Assembly (NCBI RefSeq): GCF_014805625.2
Contig: NW_023998422.1
Coordinates: 9,354,394 to 9,418,393 of the forward strand
Direction of reading: 5' to 3'
From: Glossina fuscipes
Lineage: Eukaryota > Arthropoda > Insecta > Diptera > Glossinidae
DNA length: 64,000 bases
Part shown: in pieces, positions 50,201-63,087 of the stretch
Layout: every line of letters begins with the position of its first letter
How positions within the stretch are numbered: position 1 is the first letter of the stretch
Made by a program: the position numbers and the translations under genes
Notes under the pieces: model-generated
Told to the model about the DNA's origin: nothing
What the model saw: only the letters and a program-made list of their open reading frames with translations
The model's database searches: none

Positions 50201-51124
50201 TGTTTTATATTTTGGATATACATGATAACATCTGTTCCGAAGTGGACAGTTTACTTTCGTTTACATCGCCGTCAAACCCAAAACGAACATAAGAAATATC
50301 GAAAGCAATTCTTGCATCCCGGTAAAGCATTCTATATAAGCTAACCAAAGCTAAATAAAGGGGTGGGTCATAATTGTAATGAAAGTATAGAAACGACACT
50401 AAAGTTAAAATGTAAAATTTAGAAGCTGAAATATTTCGCTTATTATTTTACAATGGCATCAGTTTATCAATCGTTTAAGTGTTAGAAGGAAAGAAATTAA
50501 TTCGAAGTTTGCAGCTCCAGCGTTACACTACCGATTAGTGTCCCATTTAATGTTATTGAAAGAACAGAAATCCCAATAAAGCATGGGGCCGGATCCGGAA
50601 CGAACGTCGTTGCCGTTTCAAATTGCTCAACTTGGTTTCACATACCAAGGTTGGAAATGGATTGTCTCTGCCTTCGCTACCGGTTCAGCTGAATAGCTTT
50701 CAATTGTGAAATGTGTTTAGTCAAGTTGTTTTTTTTTTTTTTGTTATTAAGCCATAAAATAAGCGATTTAGAAACAAGGAAAATTGATGCAATCGATGCC
50801 GCATTTTGAATAACGGACTTTAATCTACAAAAATTAAAATTGATCCGCCCACGAAAACAGTTGCTCAAGATCATGCTGTGAAGTTAAAACAGATTGCATT
50901 TACTTTATTGATCGCGGTTATGAGTATAATCTATAGGTCATGAAAATACCGAACCATCTCTATATATCCATCGCAGATCTATAGAAAAAACATTCCATGT
51001 GTAATTTAATTACTAACATTTCTTTATCGCCCTTAACACTAGCTCTGTCGCTTGGAATTCAAATGAATCGTTGCTTACCTGAGTTGCCTCTATAGGTTTT
51101 GTGAGCTCTTTTTTTTTCTTTTTC

Positions 51125-51145
51125 ATATGACCAATCACTCAAAGA
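51125..51145 (+). repeat. Short shared block, also at 51990
   Basis: 'atatgaccaatcactcaaag' here and 'atatgaccaatcactcaggg' at 51990, each followed by an A/G-rich 'agaaag...gagaaa' stretch and then 'gtgatcgcag' or 'gtggtcgcag'. The two may belong to a longer repeat whose other end is the SINE at 52160. Confidence 0.45.
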
Positions 51146-52159
51146 ATGTTGGTGTACATGTCACACGGTGATGATCAGAAAGAAGTGGAGAAAGACAAAG
51201 AGGTAGGAAGTGATCGCAGTCTAGTTTTTCATGCTGAAGGCGTTATGGCTTTAGTTGGCAAACCATATGATACAGATTCGGTTAGAAAGTCTTTGCATGA
51301 TCTTTGCATTATCTTGCATTATCGTATTATCATCGGACGAAGAAAATCAGTTGGATTGTTACGAATGCATTTGAAAGATATGTGTGCAGTCCTGTGACTA
51401 TTTTCAAGCATCAGGCTTTTCATTTTCTCGGCCGGTTTTATGGCTGCTAAACTGCCAGTTAACTAAGAATAATGAAAATAAATTTAAAAAATTAATTTTT
51501 ACATTTTGGTTCATTTTCAAAGCATGCCATTATGCCTTCTTTTCATTATCCATGAATTGTTATCTTTCGTACGCGTACACTATGGCTTAATAGGACTTTT
51601 TTTATCCAAGTTACGCGGTTGACTTCTCAATATCTTACTACAAAAACTACAAATTCATAAAGGCAAAAATAAACGCCTCGTACAGGCTCAAGAAGTATCT
51701 TTCATAATTTTCTTAAACGAGGGCTGACTTATTCCATACGTGGAGTAAGTGGCTTGTAAGTTAAAGTAAGGTCCATTGGTTGTTTGCTGTACTTACGATA
51801 CGTTTTTTATATTTTCCATTTCTTAATCGAATTGTTTGATAAAGAAAAAACCCGCTTTCAAGCATGGAGTACCCGGTTCCCTCGATTCCATTATAGCTCC
51901 CAGAGAGTTTCTAATAAATGTATGCAACTTTGTTGACGTGGATGCCGATAAAGGGTCGAAAACGGTATTCGCGACATAGCTATACATGATATGACCAATC
52001 ACTCAGGGGATGCCCATTATTCACGTAACGCAGAAAGAGAGGGAAAGGAAAGAAAGAACGCAAAAAAGAAATAAGGAGAAGGTGGTCGCAGCCCAGTGAA
52101 TGTGTTGCCCAATCGATGGATGTTGTTCTTGTACCTACCGAACATTCATTTTACTATGC

Positions 52160-52265
52160 CTAACCAAAGTAAACTCCACTGCACTAAGATTTGAACCCGT
52201 GTTCACTGATTTGGTAGTCGCCAGTCTCACTTACTGGGCTACTCATGCGGCCTTTTTATTGCACA
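52160..52265 (-). mobile_element. tRNA-derived SINE copy
   Basis: On the minus strand: 'gcatgagtagcccagtaagt', box-B-like 'acgggttcaaatcttagtg' and 'cagtggagttta'. Same family as 31612 and 14180. Confidence 0.65.
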
Positions 52266-52949
52266 AAAATACGCTTAATGATACTGAGGCTGTAACCGTT
52301 TGCTAGTCATAAGCGATATTAATGTGTTTTCAAAACACAATTTTTGTGACTTTCTCCCAGATTTGTGTATTCTGAAGCAACAGTCATTTAGAGAACTTTG
52401 CAATATCAATTTTGTCCTCAAAAAAGGTTACTAACGTCACGAAAATCACTTTGAAAAATAAAGTTTGCAGTGTCTCTGTCTTTGCTAACAATACGACAGT
52501 AAATGTAACCATTCACCTGAACATGAATTTTTGCCGTCAAAATAAAGGAAACTTTTCTTAACTCGTTCGCTACGGACCGTCACACATGTTATGCCAGTTA
52601 AAAAGCCTTCGACTGTGATGGATGTTTCTTCTCTATGAGACTCTGGTGGCGAGCGGGTTAATATTTCCTTTTGTTTGACAAACTCCTTACTGTGATGAAA
52701 ATCGCGTGCATTTTTATTGCACGCGTCACAACAAGTTTATCAGATATATCATAAACGCTTTCAATGACTTGTATCACATATATAAATAAATTTTTGTTTA
52801 CTAAGACTGTTTAACAATAGATCTAAAAGTTACTGGAGCAAAAGAAAACTGGAAAGCCAATGCAAAATCTAAGTTTGAATAATGAAAATTTAATATATAT
52901 TTAGGAAAGAGTGTCGTCCTCTTTTCTTAAAAGTCTTAAATACAAATTT

Positions 52950-53315
52950 TTATATCCTACACCACTTGTGGTACGAGATACATTAGGTTGAAGGACTTAA
53001 GATAGATGCTACTTTTATTACATCTAAGCGTGTTTGTCTGTCTGTCCGTCTATCCTTTTTTATGTCTGTCCACGGATTTTGTGTTCAGTGGACACGTTAC
53101 AAATTTTTTATTTTTTATATTTTGATGAAATTTGTTTAGCCCAAGGATGAACGCTATTAGCAATGGTTCGGATCGGACCACCTTCTCAACTAATTCCCAT
53201 ATAATGTGAAAAATCGTTATAAGAGAAAACACAAGACGTTATGAATAGCTACGTTAAGCGGAGTAAGGTTGGCTATTTAATCATCGACCGTGGCCGACTA
53301 CAATGTTTTTCATTG
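52950..53315 (-). repeat. Interspersed repeat, 'GTCCGATC' family, reverse
   Basis: 'atcctacaccacttgtggta', 'tgtctgtccgtctatcc', 'ttttgatgaaatttgtttag', 'ggttcggatcggaccacctt' and an end 'atcgaccgtggccgactaca'. Order matches 32518 and 48248. Confidence 0.6.
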
Positions 53316-53319
53316 TTTT

Positions 53320-53860
53320 CTTTTTTTTATATATCCATCACACATAGAAGAAAGTTTCAGAGACCACATAACGTATACATATATATATATTCGTGATCGG
53401 CATTAAATTACAAACCGAGGGTTCGGAGACTATCCGCTTATCCATCCGTCCGTCTGTGGTAAACATTCTCCTGCTCGCAAAAAGGCCGCAATTGGATTCA
53501 AATTTAGCAAAGCTTCGGAGTTCTTGCGCTTAGGTTGATATTGAAGAGAAAGCACAGTACAACCTTAGATCACGCCTGTTTGCAAACATCGAAAACTGTG
53601 GGTTTTTGCTTTTATAAAAAGAAAAAAAAACACAAATTTATATGCTATGGATAGTTCTGCATCTTCTTTGCAAATATTGAAAGAACCGTGGAAGCCTACT
53701 CAACATTATAGAATATCGAAATTTCATTCTTTTACAAAAACATTTGCAGCATCTAGAAACCACCCGCAGACCCTATATAAAATCTACGTATTGTTGATCA
53801 ATATTAAGAATTGACGGCTATGTGAGGCTCCGTTGCGGCCGAAAATAATTTTCTTACTTG
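53320..53860 (+). mobile_element. mini-me-like repeat copy
   Basis: 'tatatatccatcacacatag', 'aagaaagtttcagagaccac', (TA)n, 'cgtgatcggcattaaattac', 'atccatccgtccgtctgtgg', 'ctcgcaaaaaggccgc' and a 3' end 'gttgcggccgaaaataattt' + 'tcttacttg'. Confidence 0.6.
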
Positions 53861-54195
53861 TTTTTGCTTGTTTTTGGAATGTATAGCATGATAGACGGAG
53901 CCCCCGGTGACCTTGCGACGTTCATTATTTAGCTTGTTCTTCTAGTTTTGCTTACAATGTTCTGGCCTCGATTCATTAATTCGGGAACGAACACTTGGCC
54001 GATTGATGTAAATATCAAAGTGCTTCTCTTGTTTGGTTTGGCTATCTTGGCGTTTGCGTCGCCCAAAAAGCCGGTATTATGAGCAAATATAAATCTTCCA
54101 CGCTCTTGATCGAGAGACCAACGTTTCTAAGTCGATGCCTTTCTTAAGGTGGTAATTGACGCGATGCCATAGTAGCACACACTTCGCTATACGAC

Positions 54196-54294
54196 TATGA
54201 CCGTAGAAAGGGTTCAACAAGAGCAAACTTGGCCTTACATTGTTTTTTGACGGAATATGACCGTAAAAAGGTTTCTACAAGAGTAAACTTGGCC
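54196..54294. repeat. Two-copy direct repeat, 60-base period
   Basis: A 39-base block starting 'tatgaccgta' and ending 'aaacttggcc' occurs at 54196-54234 and 54256-54294 with about six differences. Confidence 0.85.
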
Positions 54295-55830
54295 CCAATT
54301 TTTTTTTTTTTTTTCATGTTCGGGTGTGTCATGTTGAATTCATAAATTAAGTTAGAGTATGAGTCCATATGCAATCACTAAAAGTTAACAAATTTCCTTT
54401 CTCTCCCTAAATAATGGACTTAATATTTAGAGTATTTCAGAATTTAGAGATTAAAGATTTACAGCTTTCAACAGATTTGCAACGAGTAAAACATTCCCTT
54501 CTTTTAAGTCTTGGCTTTAATATTTCAAACATTTCTAGATAAAAGCTTTAAGCTCAGGCCCACTTGCGTAGCTGACAAAAAGCTAGTGATTGGTCCACTT
54601 CTTGCAGGTTACGCCCTTTCTCGAGTCCTGTTGAAAGAGTATTATTAATGCATGTCGTATAGGAGATATTTCAAGTTTCCAAAGTACAAGGTACTTCAAA
54701 GTAAGGCTTACGAACGCCTTAAAGAATACCTTTCGATTTATATATCTCTTCGTACTAAAATAAAATTTTTTTTTTTTTTACAACTACAATTGTTTGTTAG
54801 AGATGAATATTTAGGGCAAGAAAGATCTCTTCATAATTCTTTGTTGTACTACTATACTATATTATTAGCATTTGCTATCTATCTAGTATTTGATATTAAA
54901 TGTTATATAATTATAATTGCAAATGACAAAAAGTAAAAAATAATAAGATAAAAAGGTGTACAGTCCTTGTAAAATGCAACAATGTTATCGGATTTGATCA
55001 ATTGTATGTATACCATATTTCCGGATAAGAAAAAAAATGCATTTCTTAGGAGCATTAAAATTTAGAAAGAACTAAGGCTAGTGCTAACACAAAATAAATC
55101 TAGAGCTAAAATCGCGATCATCGCATTTTAAAAAAATCCGAACCGAGCAATAAGAACAAAGATATTCTTTGAGCAGATAGCATGCAAGTTGTTTTGTGCT
55201 CTAAGCTTTTAGGCAAATAAAAAAAAAACTCTATTATTTATGGGTTAAATCTAAAAGTCTGCACAGTCGTTTAAATTTGGCGAAAGTGTAAGATTTATAT
55301 AAAAATTTATGTTAGAAATTCTTCGGAGAAAATTATTATAAATATATATGTACATACATATAAGTATAGATAACTATAACAGTTAGTTTATGATCAAATT
55401 GAAGAGAGAGAGTATTGTTATATGACTTTAGGTCTGCTGTTGTTGTAAATATTTATGTATAAATTAATGTATGTATGTCATGGTTCGTGTAGTAAATGAA
55501 TGATAAATACATTAATTTATTTCACGAACTTAGGTACAACGCGACTGCTGTTTTTCATTTTTTTTTTTTTTTTTTTCCTTTTACCATTTTATTATGTTTT
55601 ATTTTTACATCTTAACTGTGCAGAACTGTGAGAATTAGGTCTTCTTTGTTGCCATTAGTCAAGTTTTTTTTTTTTTCCATTTTCCAAGAGAAAATATATA
55701 CTATATTTATACATACACATGTATACCTATATGGCCATGCAATTATACGCATATATATATGCTTACATATATATAAGAGCATACATCTATATACAAAAAT
55801 ATAAATAAACATATATATATATATATATAA

Positions 55831-55862
<32 letters not shown>

Positions 55863-56526
55863 GTGCCCGTGTAATACATACTTGAACAAACGACTTATTC
55901 AAAGCTATGCATATGCGAAGTTTTCATTATAACTAAGGTTGCTTTCAATAGTTATGCGTATATGTATTTATGTCGATATCCATAGCTAGACATACACGTA
56001 TAATTTACTTAATTACTATCAAGCTTTAAGCTACGTATTCGCTTTCAAAATTCATTCATATTTATACATATATATATTTAATATAATCATAGATTAAACA
56101 ATTAAAGCAACAGGGGGTAGTTCAGCGAATGCAGACACGGGTTTTTTTTTTTTTCTAGTATCGCTGTTAGGTTAACTAAAAATGTTTTGTCAGCACTCCT
56201 GGGTGCTGGATGAAATGTCAAAGCACGATTGGCTGATTGATATTGCAAGAATGAGCTGGCGCCAAATGTTTATGTACAGGCGAAGAATTACATTTCATAT
56301 AAGGAATTTCAAAACAGGCATAAATGTGCTCAAATTCATTGACACACACGTGCTTAGCTTTGCGTAAGTGGTAACTTGAACATTAACGACAATAGCAACA
56401 ACGATAATAACACCAACAACACCAACAACAACAACAACAACAATAGCAAATGCATTGACAAGATTCAGTCATTCAATATCTGTATATACATGCATACTAG
56501 TATGAATACAGAAACACACATTGACT

Positions 56527-56568
<42 letters not shown>

Positions 56569-56762
56569 GATATATATAGGCTCGCTTTGAAGTGTTGTGT
56601 TTGGTTAGTGCTAATGGCCACTGATGATACTCTCCACCGTATATCTTATGCTTTCCTTTTTGCATCAGTGCTACTCGCGCGCCAGCACAGCATAGCGCAT
56701 AGCAATGCAGACTGGTTTTCGTTTATTTCATATCTACATTTATATACATATCCGCATATATC

Positions 56763-56786
56763 TATGTATGTATGTATGTATGTATG

Positions 56787-56815
<29 letters not shown>
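56763..56815. repeat. (TATG)13 microsatellite
   Basis: Uninterrupted tetranucleotide run of about 13 units. Confidence 0.97.
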
Positions 56816-56818
<3 letters not shown>

Positions 56819-57056
56819 CAATTCGAGTTTCGAACCAATTTAAAAATAACACTCACAACTCAAGTTAAACAACCAATGAACTGCAACCAGAACCATACTG
56901 TGCGGTTGGCTTATGGACACACCCCCCACAGTAACTTCAAAATGGTTCCCGTTATACTTTACTCTTTTCTTAAATCAATATCATTGCATGCACATATATA
57001 TATACATGCATACATATATGTGATCGACGCATTACATCATTTACAGCGAAAAACTA

Positions 57057-57118
57057 TAAAAAAAAAATCAAAAAAAAAAAAAAAAAAAAAAATCAAAAAA
57101 AAAAAAAAAGAAAAAAAT
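57057..57118. repeat. Interrupted poly-A tract
   Basis: About 60 bases of A with a few TC and G interruptions. Confidence 0.95.
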
Positions 57119-57564
57119 CAAAGACAAATTGTTATAGATTTGTATTCGTCACTAATGGTTCGTTTGTTTTCAGTTACTCGTCGTTGCTGTTATTATATTG
57201 TATTGTTAAACAATAACATATCAACAATTTTTCAGTTCATACACATTGCATATGATATTTGTGCATCGTTTTATACGTACATATGTTCATATGTATGAAT
57301 AGATAATGACTTTTGTAGTGATATTTTGTAATACTTATGGTAGTGACAGTATTTGATTTTAATGACAAATTATTAAAAACTATTTAAATAATTAAAATCA
57401 TTCAAAAATTTTATAAAAAAAAATTGTCTAAGGAAAAAAAAAAATCTACAAAAACCTTTTTTTTAGAAAATATTCTTCCCCAAATAAAAAAAAAAAATAG
57501 CCTACGATCTTACGTCATTAGTCTAAAAATATTATATTATTATTCCATCTAATTTAGCCAGAGA

Positions 57565-57685
57565 AATAAACTCTAAACGAAAGTCTGCAAGCATTAACGT
57601 TTAAGACTTTAGATTGAAACCTGTGACCACTGAGTAGTTAGTCCTGATCCTTTGCCTACTCGGCCACTCAAGCAAACTATAAGGT
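57565..57685 (-). mobile_element. tRNA-derived SINE copy
   Basis: On the minus strand: 'gcttgagtggccgagtaggc' (A-box-like, close to Leu/Ser tRNA), 'cagtggtcacaggtttcaat' (degraded box B) and a body ending 'gtttagagtttatttctctg'. Confidence 0.65.
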
Positions 57686-58302
57686 ACAAGAACAAATTTC
57701 TCTTTATTCATTGTTTCATTCTTTTTCGCACATTGCTTTATATCTTCTATAAATATTATAGAAGAGAGGAGAACTAAGATCGATATTTCCCGACATTTTT
57801 TTTATCATCTTATAATTTGCAAAAAGAGCTTTAAAAATCTGGAACAATTTGATTTCAGTTTTTAGCTTGGTCGTGTTTCTCTCTCTCTCTCTCTCTCTCT
57901 CTTTTCACTAATTTACTTGCATTATATCACTTATGTCGATTGTGGCTACCGCATGGCCCAACTAACTAGTTGACATACCCGCCTTCAATGCTCCATAGTG
58001 CAACGACGATTGGTGCGTGATCGTAGCTGTAGTGAGTGTTTGTTCGGCAAGAGCATAACATTTGCTGATCGGGCAAACACCGCCTAAGCTGCGGTCAGTA
58101 TCTATCGCTATATTCTCACTTCTCTCATACCGTTATCGTATCACACGTATTGGTAACATCTTCTGAATGGTTATTTATCTAAAAGAAAAAAAATTTATTA
58201 ATAATAAAGATAGGGAAGCTTACTAAGGGGGATTTTTCCGATATATATTTTTTAGGTTATAATGCAAAATTTTGGTCATTGTTCTCTCTCTCTCTCTCTC
58301 GC

Positions 58303-58349
<47 letters not shown>

Positions 58350-58554
58350 CGTTTTCGTCATTTATAAACAGTGAAAGGGCAAAATGGCAGAGGACAAAAT
58401 AGACCCAAATTTTTCAAAATCTCTTACTCCTCAAACAAAATTGTTTCCCAGTCATTTAAATTGCCAGACCATAAATATTGACTCACCATCACTCAAATTG
58501 GCCTATAGAAGTATCTAATTGAATTGCAGATGTTTCAGATGCTATTTATGTTAA

Positions 58555-58865
58555 TTGATGTAAAGACGTTACAGGGGGACGCAGTCCATCATTAAATCCC
58601 CTACACTACTTCACTTAATACTGTTATTAATACAACGATTTTTCGAAATGAGGCCTCATACTGGAAGTGACTAAACAATTGTCGCTGGGATAAAATATGT
58701 GAGTAGTAGGGTAGTAGTTAATAGGAATTTCGTTGAAATATTTTAAAAATTTGCATCTTGCTTGAACACAAGAAAAAAGGACAGATTGACGCAAAGACAG
58801 ACAAACGGTCGGACTGACAAACTTATATCGATTCGGTGTAGTAAAAATCCTCAACGCTTTTTGAT
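58555..58865 (+). repeat. Interspersed repeat, 'GTCCGATC' family
   Basis: 'cagtccatcattaaatcccc', 'tacactacttcacttaatac', 'tacaacgatttttcgaaatg', 'actggaagtgactaaacaat', 'caaagacagacaaacggtcg' and 'gacaaacttatatcgattcg'. Confidence 0.6.
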
Positions 58866-60039
58866 CAGCAGGTCTGACAACAAAGTATTTCAGATTTTTG
58901 TTTTGATGAAATTTCATTTACTTTCTTCATAAAATCACTTGATTGAAAAGAAACAGACAATTTTTTTAAGAACTTAATTTTAATTTCATATTTCTGCAAG
59001 TCTTGCAGGTATAACGAAATGGAAAACGTGTATATATATATATATATATGTTGTCCTTGTACTAATATTATTTTTGGATGCAATTCAATAAACTTAAAAA
59101 TGAATTCCTGCATAATCTACTTCGAAGGCGTCTTCTTTATTCCTTTCCTTTATTTTCCCTGATACTCTAATTAATTGGCAGAAAAGAGTCACAACAGAAC
59201 TCTATAAAGCTGCCTCAAAGTCAGTGCTTAAAACATTATTGATCAATGTAGGTCGCGTCATCTCTCTGCATCATCGGACATGGGGAACTGAAAATATTCG
59301 CGATAAGCTCCTAACGATGAAACGATGTGAAAAATAAGGAAAAAATTTCAATACCTATTCTTGTTCGACATAGGAGGACCACGCTTTGGGTTCCGAGTTT
59401 TAGTATAAAGCAGATAGTTATGAAGCTTACTTATAGAGGGCGCTGATCAAAAACTAATTGAGCGAGAGATGAAAGAAAATTCGATATAACACAGCCAATG
59501 TCAGTAAAAGCGTATCGGATAGATGCTGACGCATCAAATTTTACACATTTCGCTCTTAATGAAGCAATAAAATAATAAAAAAAAAAAAAAATACATTATT
59601 GAGACGTTGTGACAATATTTTACGTTGACTTAGCGTATTTCCTTCCCATATGTTTCATGTTTATACCACTTTTTTTTGTTTCGTATTTCTTTTTTACGAG
59701 AGCAAGAAAATCATGAATAGGAGAAGTAAACAAAGAGGTCATCAAGACGCTTAGTAGAAAGAAAAGAATTTCGATTTTCAGTCTCTCTGTGAGCTAATCT
59801 TAAAATCTTGCTTCCGCGCGGCGATCCGTCTGCACTTACTTGACTTGAAACACTATCGAAAAAAACAACAAAACTTTTAATACAATTTGATCACTTAAAA
59901 TCATTTAACCTACACCATGCAACGATTTGAAGCTGAAATGAGCGTCAGACTGATCCTTATTAATAAATTGATACCGTTTGGAAATATGCTTTCTATGGAC
60001 CTCTTGACATGAACATGTCAATATACATTTATAAATTTA

Positions 60040-60480
60040 TAATTATTGTCATCAACAATAATTAATTAATTAATAATCAATATCTATTTTTTTATTAATT
60101 ATTAATAATTTATTTAATTTATTAATTATTTATTTTATTAATTATTAATAATTATTAAAAATTATTATAATTTATAATTACATATTATNNNNNNNNNNAC
60201 ACACACACCTGATGGGCTAGTCGCTGTGTAATGCTTTCTTTAAAATGATCAGAAGTTTCTTAAATTAGGCAATAAATAATTAATTAATAATTAATATTGC
60301 TAATTGTAATTTCAGTTTTACAATAACACTCAATTGTTTAATAATTAATTTATATTATAGTAATTAATATCTAAATTAATTAATATTAATTAATTAACAA
60401 CAATAATTATTTATTGATCAATTTTAAAATTATCATTATTATCATCTATTATTAATTAATTTTTTTAATCAATTATTGAC
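60040..60480. repeat. TTAATTA-rich low-complexity region flanking a gap
   Basis: Runs of 'ttaattaattaataa' on both sides of the gap with an (AC)n start right after it. This is probably why the assembly broke here. Confidence 0.85.
60189..60198. other. Assembly gap (10 N)
   Basis: Ten N bases between TA-rich sequence and an (AC)n run. The true size is unknown. Confidence 0.95.
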
Positions 60481-60699
60481 AAAATAGAAACAATTTTCGT
60501 CTTTTTATCAAAAGCCTTAGCTAGTTCCATTATCAAAGGATGTGGCTCTGCTTTTTTTTTTTGCAAATAAAACAAAATGATTATAAGGTAAAATTATCTT
60601 TTCACATATGTAAAAATTTATAGATATATTAATTGATTGATACAAAAATGCTGGACAAGGTTGAATTAATTTACATTACTATTAAGAATTTACGAGATA

Positions 60700-61030
60700 A
60701 AAAGACTACAGTGTGTTACGGACCACCATTAAATATCCTAGACCACTTCGCCAAAGTACAGTTATTCATACAACGACTATTCTAAATAAGCTGTGGTAAG
60801 GAAAGTACTCGAGAAAGTAGTCCGATCGGATCGGTTTTTACAGTCAGTGTATCAAGTTTTATTAAAATATGTCAGAAATTGCGGGGTTGGATAGATGCGT
60901 GGACAGACACACAAGTTTAAATCGATCGACATATAAAAGGTGAGCCTATTTCAAGTCCGTTTGGGAGTAGCATACATCCATCCAAACTTGGTAGGCCCCA
61001 GTGTAATACTGGGGGGATACTAGGATGTGG
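60700..61030 (+). repeat. Interspersed repeat, 'GTCCGATC' family
   Basis: 'tgttacggaccaccattaaa', 'cctagaccacttcgccaaag', 'tacaacgactattctaaata', 'agtagtccgatcggatcgg', 'gatgcgtggacagacacaca' and 'aatcgatcgacatataaaag'. This is one of the fullest copies. Confidence 0.65.
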
Positions 61031-62342
61031 TGCATGGTACAAGAATTAATAAAAAATTCATAAAATCCACTATAAAAAATACTATTTTTTAAAACTTGAC
61101 CAGATATTGGAAATTGGAAGCTATCTTCTTAACAAAGAGCATATGTATTGCAGGCAAGATGTTAGTTTTGACTGAGATGGGCTTATAGGTATGTAAGCTC
61201 TACCAAAAATCGTTAAATAAAAAATTATATCATTCATATTATGAACTTTCTCGAGAAAGATAGTTGTTTCTTTAATTTTTTTATTATTTAAACAAAACAA
61301 TATTATAAAGGTCTGTCTATGTACAGAGAAGGAAAGAGTGCAAACATATAAAAAAAATATAGAAATATATTCTATTGTAGAATTTTTCTAAACATGTTTG
61401 TGTTACACATTCCAATTATTTTAATTTATTAGTTCGTGTTATTATCATATCATAATATAACATAAAATATTGAATTTTTAGCACAGTAATGACATGAATG
61501 TTGTTGTAGCAAGCAAATAAACGTTAAGCGAAACTTGCTTACGATTTTGACGATGATATAAATCTTAACGAATATGTTATTGGTTATGTGTTTGTGTGTT
61601 TGCATTTATGTTTATATGAATCTCGATGAGTGTGTGTGTGTGTTTATTTGTATGTGTATGTGTAAAAGTAGCACAAAAAACTTGCTATATGTGTTATGCA
61701 CTGTAATGCATCGCTTGTTTTAGTGCGGAGCAATTTAAGCTGAACACGAATTGTTGTTGTCCTGGCGAATCGTATGCATGCGTGTGAGCGTACACTCATA
61801 TACACGCTCGTTGTCGCTCGCAACGAATGAAGAAAGATCGAATAACGATTGAACAACAAACATATCGCGGAAAGTAAAAAGGACGTGTTAAAGGCACTTC
61901 TCATGAAATATGCTAAAGCCTTGACACTTTTCCTCTTCTACCAGTTTTCTGTTTCTTGTTCTCTAAAATAACCACAATGATGACGATGATGCCGCTGATG
62001 CTGTTGCTTTTGTTGGCTTCTCATACATTAAAGTGTGGCATCTTGATGTCTCATACTAATGCATGCATTAAATGCATTTTGATCTTCAAGCATACAAATG
62101 CTTACATACTATAATACATTTATTTATTTATGTAGAAAGACCAGCACTAGAATCATAAACAAAATTGACGACAAACATGCATACGCAAGTATAGAAGGTG
62201 GGCTAATATAGGACAAAACCAAGACTGGAAGGTAAAATTCAATATCATCGAATTGTATTAAACTAAGCCAAAGCAATGAATGCTTTCGGTTACATATGAA
62301 TTAAACGCAAAATGACTTAAACAATGTATGACTAGGAGAGAC

Positions 62343-62360
62343 AGGGGGGAGGGGGGGTGG
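62343..62360 (+). other. G-tract (possible G-quadruplex)
   Basis: Reads acaggggggagggggggtgg over this span. In an AT-rich region two long G runs next to each other are unusual and could fold as a quadruplex in single-stranded DNA or RNA. Confidence 0.5.
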
Positions 62361-62365
62361 AGAAT

Positions 62366-62405
62366 GCATAGCATAGCATAGCATAGCATAGCATAGCATA
62401 GCATA
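62366..62405. repeat. (GCATA)8 microsatellite
   Basis: Eight perfect pentanucleotide units. Confidence 0.97.
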
Positions 62406-63038
62406 GTTGTGTGTATAGAACAGGCCGCCACCATAGCCGCCACCGCCACCACCGCCGCCGACAGCATGGCTAGTTATGGCAACTTTAAGACCACGATATG
62501 AACCAGATTTAGAATATGCAACATATCCTATAGATGTTGACATTTTCAAGCTTAAAACTATACCGACATATTTACTAACTCGCTATATAGCCAGCAGTTA
62601 CGTTTCGCTTTGCCTCACATAAATAAACCAAATCTACGGTCGACTTTGAATGTCCATATGCACACATGCACACATATACAATAACAACCAATACCGCCAA
62701 CAATATCACCACTACTGTTGGTTGGCAGCCATAAGCCTGCTTGATATGTATGATTCTGGGCTACAGTTTCTTAAGTACATACATATGTACATATATACTC
62801 TGTACTGTATATACTGTACGATATACGAGTATATTTGATGATGATTTTATGTGCATGCATGTGTGCACGTTTGTCGCACATTATGCGGTAGCGCGGTGCC
62901 CTATTTTAAATCAAGAGGAGACAATAATGATACGTACAAAACAGTGTGCTTGCTGGTTAGCCAAAAGACTCACACAAGTCAGTTGGCATCGCTAGTTGGT
63001 TGGTTGGTCGCTTGGCTGGAAGACTGGTCTGGGGTTTT

Positions 63039-63052
63039 TTTTTTCTTCTTCT

Positions 63053-63086
<34 letters not shown>
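63039..63086. repeat. Poly-T tract with CTT interruptions
   Basis: Nearly pure T for about 48 bases. Confidence 0.95.

Positions 63087-63087
<1 letters not shown>

Larger units (their letters stand above)
42301..55300. other. Repeat-dense intergenic region; no gene seen
   Basis: Apart from the elements listed separately, this stretch is AT-rich with poly-A/T runs (42659-42676, 50729-50742, 54299-54314). Open frames of 60-100 codons (43442-43651, 51146-51397, 54652-54936) show no family resemblance or splice support that I can recognise. Confidence 0.5.
55301..57350. other. Second microsatellite-rich, transposon-poor block
   Basis: Poly-T (55556-55576), (TA)n (55815-55862 and 56530-56566), CAA/AAC runs (about 56395-56445), (TATG)n (56763-56815) and poly-A (57057-57118). 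Open frames here are repeat-driven. The stretch 56161-56370 is unusually free of repeats, but no domain was recognised. Confidence 0.45.

Noticed and set aside
56376..57298. Overlapping open frames on both strands with Ile-Tyr, Tyr-Val-Cys-Met or Lys runs
   Set aside because: They are produced by (TA)n, (TATG)n and poly-A tracts.
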